Shown piece by piece: positions 63,544-64,000 of a stretch of DNA of 64,000 bases. The position numbers and the translations under genes were made by a program. The stretch comes from Pedobacter schmidteae. Lineage in GTDB: Bacteria > Bacteroidota > Bacteroidia > Sphingobacteriales > Sphingobacteriaceae. Where the stretch lies: NCBI RefSeq assembly GCF_900564155.1, contig NZ_LS999839.1, positions 4,337,097 to 4,401,096 of the forward strand, given 5' to 3'. The notes under the pieces are model-generated. The model was not told the origin of the DNA. It worked only from the letters and a program-made list of their open reading frames with translations, and made no database searches. The first letter of the stretch is position 1. Each line of letters starts with the position of its first letter.

Positions 63544-63750
63544 TAACCGTTCTCTTCAGAGGCTGGCATAAATGAGATTTTTTTCAGCAAAAATCTCAAT
63601 GAAGCCGATGCCTCTTCTGAGAAGGTGATTTTTTGTTTCAAGTTGGGGCAAAAATGACCGTTCTCTTTAGAGGCTGGAAAAAGTGGCGCGAAGAGCGCCA
63701 ATTGTTCCTAAGCCTCACAGAAAAGGTAATTTTTGTATGATGTAAGGGCA
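63544..63750. repeat. Imperfect tandem repeat of a structured element, two copies
   Basis: Copy A is 63544-63650 and copy B is 63655-63750. Both begin with ACCGTTCTCTT-AGAGGCTGG and end near GGGCA. Each can fold: outer arms TTCTC...AGAGGC with GCCTCT...GAGAA in copy A (partly kept in B) surround an inner hairpin. The inner stem is TGAGATTTTT/AAAAATCTCA in A (63573-63582, 63589-63598) but TGGCGC/GCGCCA in B (63684-63689, 63695-63700). Confidence 0.6.
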
Positions 63751-63815
63751 TAGTTACAGAGGGCAGAAATAAGCTGGTTAGTTTTTGATGTCACATTTAG
63801 GATGCTTTATTTGAT

Positions 63816-63946
63816 GTTAGGAGCAGAGTACTTAGTTAGTCAGTTATTAGCATTGGGAGTAGAGTACTGAGTTAGTTAATTAGTTAGTTAGTTTTTAGCG
63901 TTAGGAGTAGAGTGGTTAGTTCGTTGGTTGGTTAGTTTTTAGCGTT
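63816..63946. repeat. Low-complexity tandem repeat rich in TTAG
   Basis: About three degenerate units of 36, 48 and 44 bases start at 63816, 63852 and 63900. Each begins with GTTAGGAG-AGAGT or a variant and ends with TTAGC. The region between is made of GTTA/GTTAG runs, typical of slipped-strand expansion. Confidence 0.6.
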
Positions 63947-63973
63947 AATTTACTGAAGCATTTAAAAGTAAAA

Positions 63974-64000
63974 TGCCCTGAAAGTTTAATTTTCAGGGCA
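63974..64000 (-). terminator. Terminator hairpin at the right edge
   Basis: TGCCCTGAAA and TTTCAGGGCA pair perfectly around a 7-base loop. On the minus strand it is followed by a T-rich run, so it ends a transcript entering from the right. The window stops before it can be judged for the plus strand. Confidence 0.7.

Larger units (their letters stand above)
63525..64000. other. Non-coding stretch with repeats upstream of the kinase operon
   Basis: The 476 bases to the window edge hold two copies of a structured repeat (63544-63750), a low-complexity TTAG-rich repeat (63816-63946) and a terminator hairpin (63974-64000). I see no credible gene. The promoter of the kinase operon should lie here, but no clear TTTG/TAnnTTTG pair was found. 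Confidence 0.6.

Noticed and set aside
63525..63701. N-terminal extension of the FHA-like protein to 63701
   Set aside because: These codons correspond to the structured repeat, and the family-like sequence begins at the Met at 63524.

Overview
The window looks like a chromosomal segment of a Bacteroidota bacterium, most likely a Sphingobacteriaceae member close to Pedobacter. This is inferred from the SusC/SusD pair, the sigma/FecR/TonB-receptor signalling cassettes, the DUF4374 and PepSY iron-uptake genes, the many lipoproteins with a short lipobox, and promoters of the TTTG-N19-TAnnTTTG type in front of both tRNA loci. There is no CRISPR array, no insertion sequence, no rRNA and no prophage.

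Layout. 1-1.6 kb: 3' part of dnaA, then tRNA-Glu, tRNA-fMet and a second identical tRNA-Glu. 1.6-8.4 kb (minus): sigma factor, FecR anti-sigma, STN-type TonB receptor and two related lipoproteins. 8.5-12.9 kb: two paralogous amidohydrolases (one exported, one cytoplasmic) around an ankyrin lipoprotein, followed by an AraC regulator. 12.9-16.9 kb: small lipoprotein, GNAT, an internally deleted MocR regulator, cupin, DapA-family lyase and an AHSA1-type protein. 16.9-23.2 kb (minus): RND efflux operon. 23.7-28.3 kb: SusC/SusD. 28.4 kb: tRNA-Thr. 28.6-33.4 kb (minus): iron-uptake operon (TonB receptor, DUF4374, PepSY). 33.8-36.1 kb: AHSA1 protein, GNAT-MarR operon with a perfect palindromic operator, M23-type protein. 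36.4-54.7 kb: housekeeping genes (mqo, AsmA, OsmC, proBA, PAS histidine kinase and response regulator, phosphohexomutase, lysC-lysA, gcdH, folB, thioesterase, Hsp20, TlpA-like).

The most striking part is 54.7-63.5 kb (minus). It is a tightly packed operon encoding an FHA-like protein, a 32-residue membrane micropeptide, a PP2C phosphatase with a transmembrane segment, a 1332-residue protein fusing a SEDS glycosyltransferase (FtsW/RodA type) to a class B penicillin-binding transpeptidase, an FHA protein and a transmembrane Ser/Thr kinase. The set resembles the actinobacterial pstP-rodA-pbpA-pknA-pknB/fha cluster, but with polymerase and crosslinker in one chain. It reads as a complete kinase/phosphatase/phospho-reader circuit wrapped around a one-piece peptidoglycan synthase.

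All functions come from reading motifs by eye. No database search was run. Gene starts were moved downstream of the longest frame where the protein family or signal peptide supports it, and these changes are stated in the entries.
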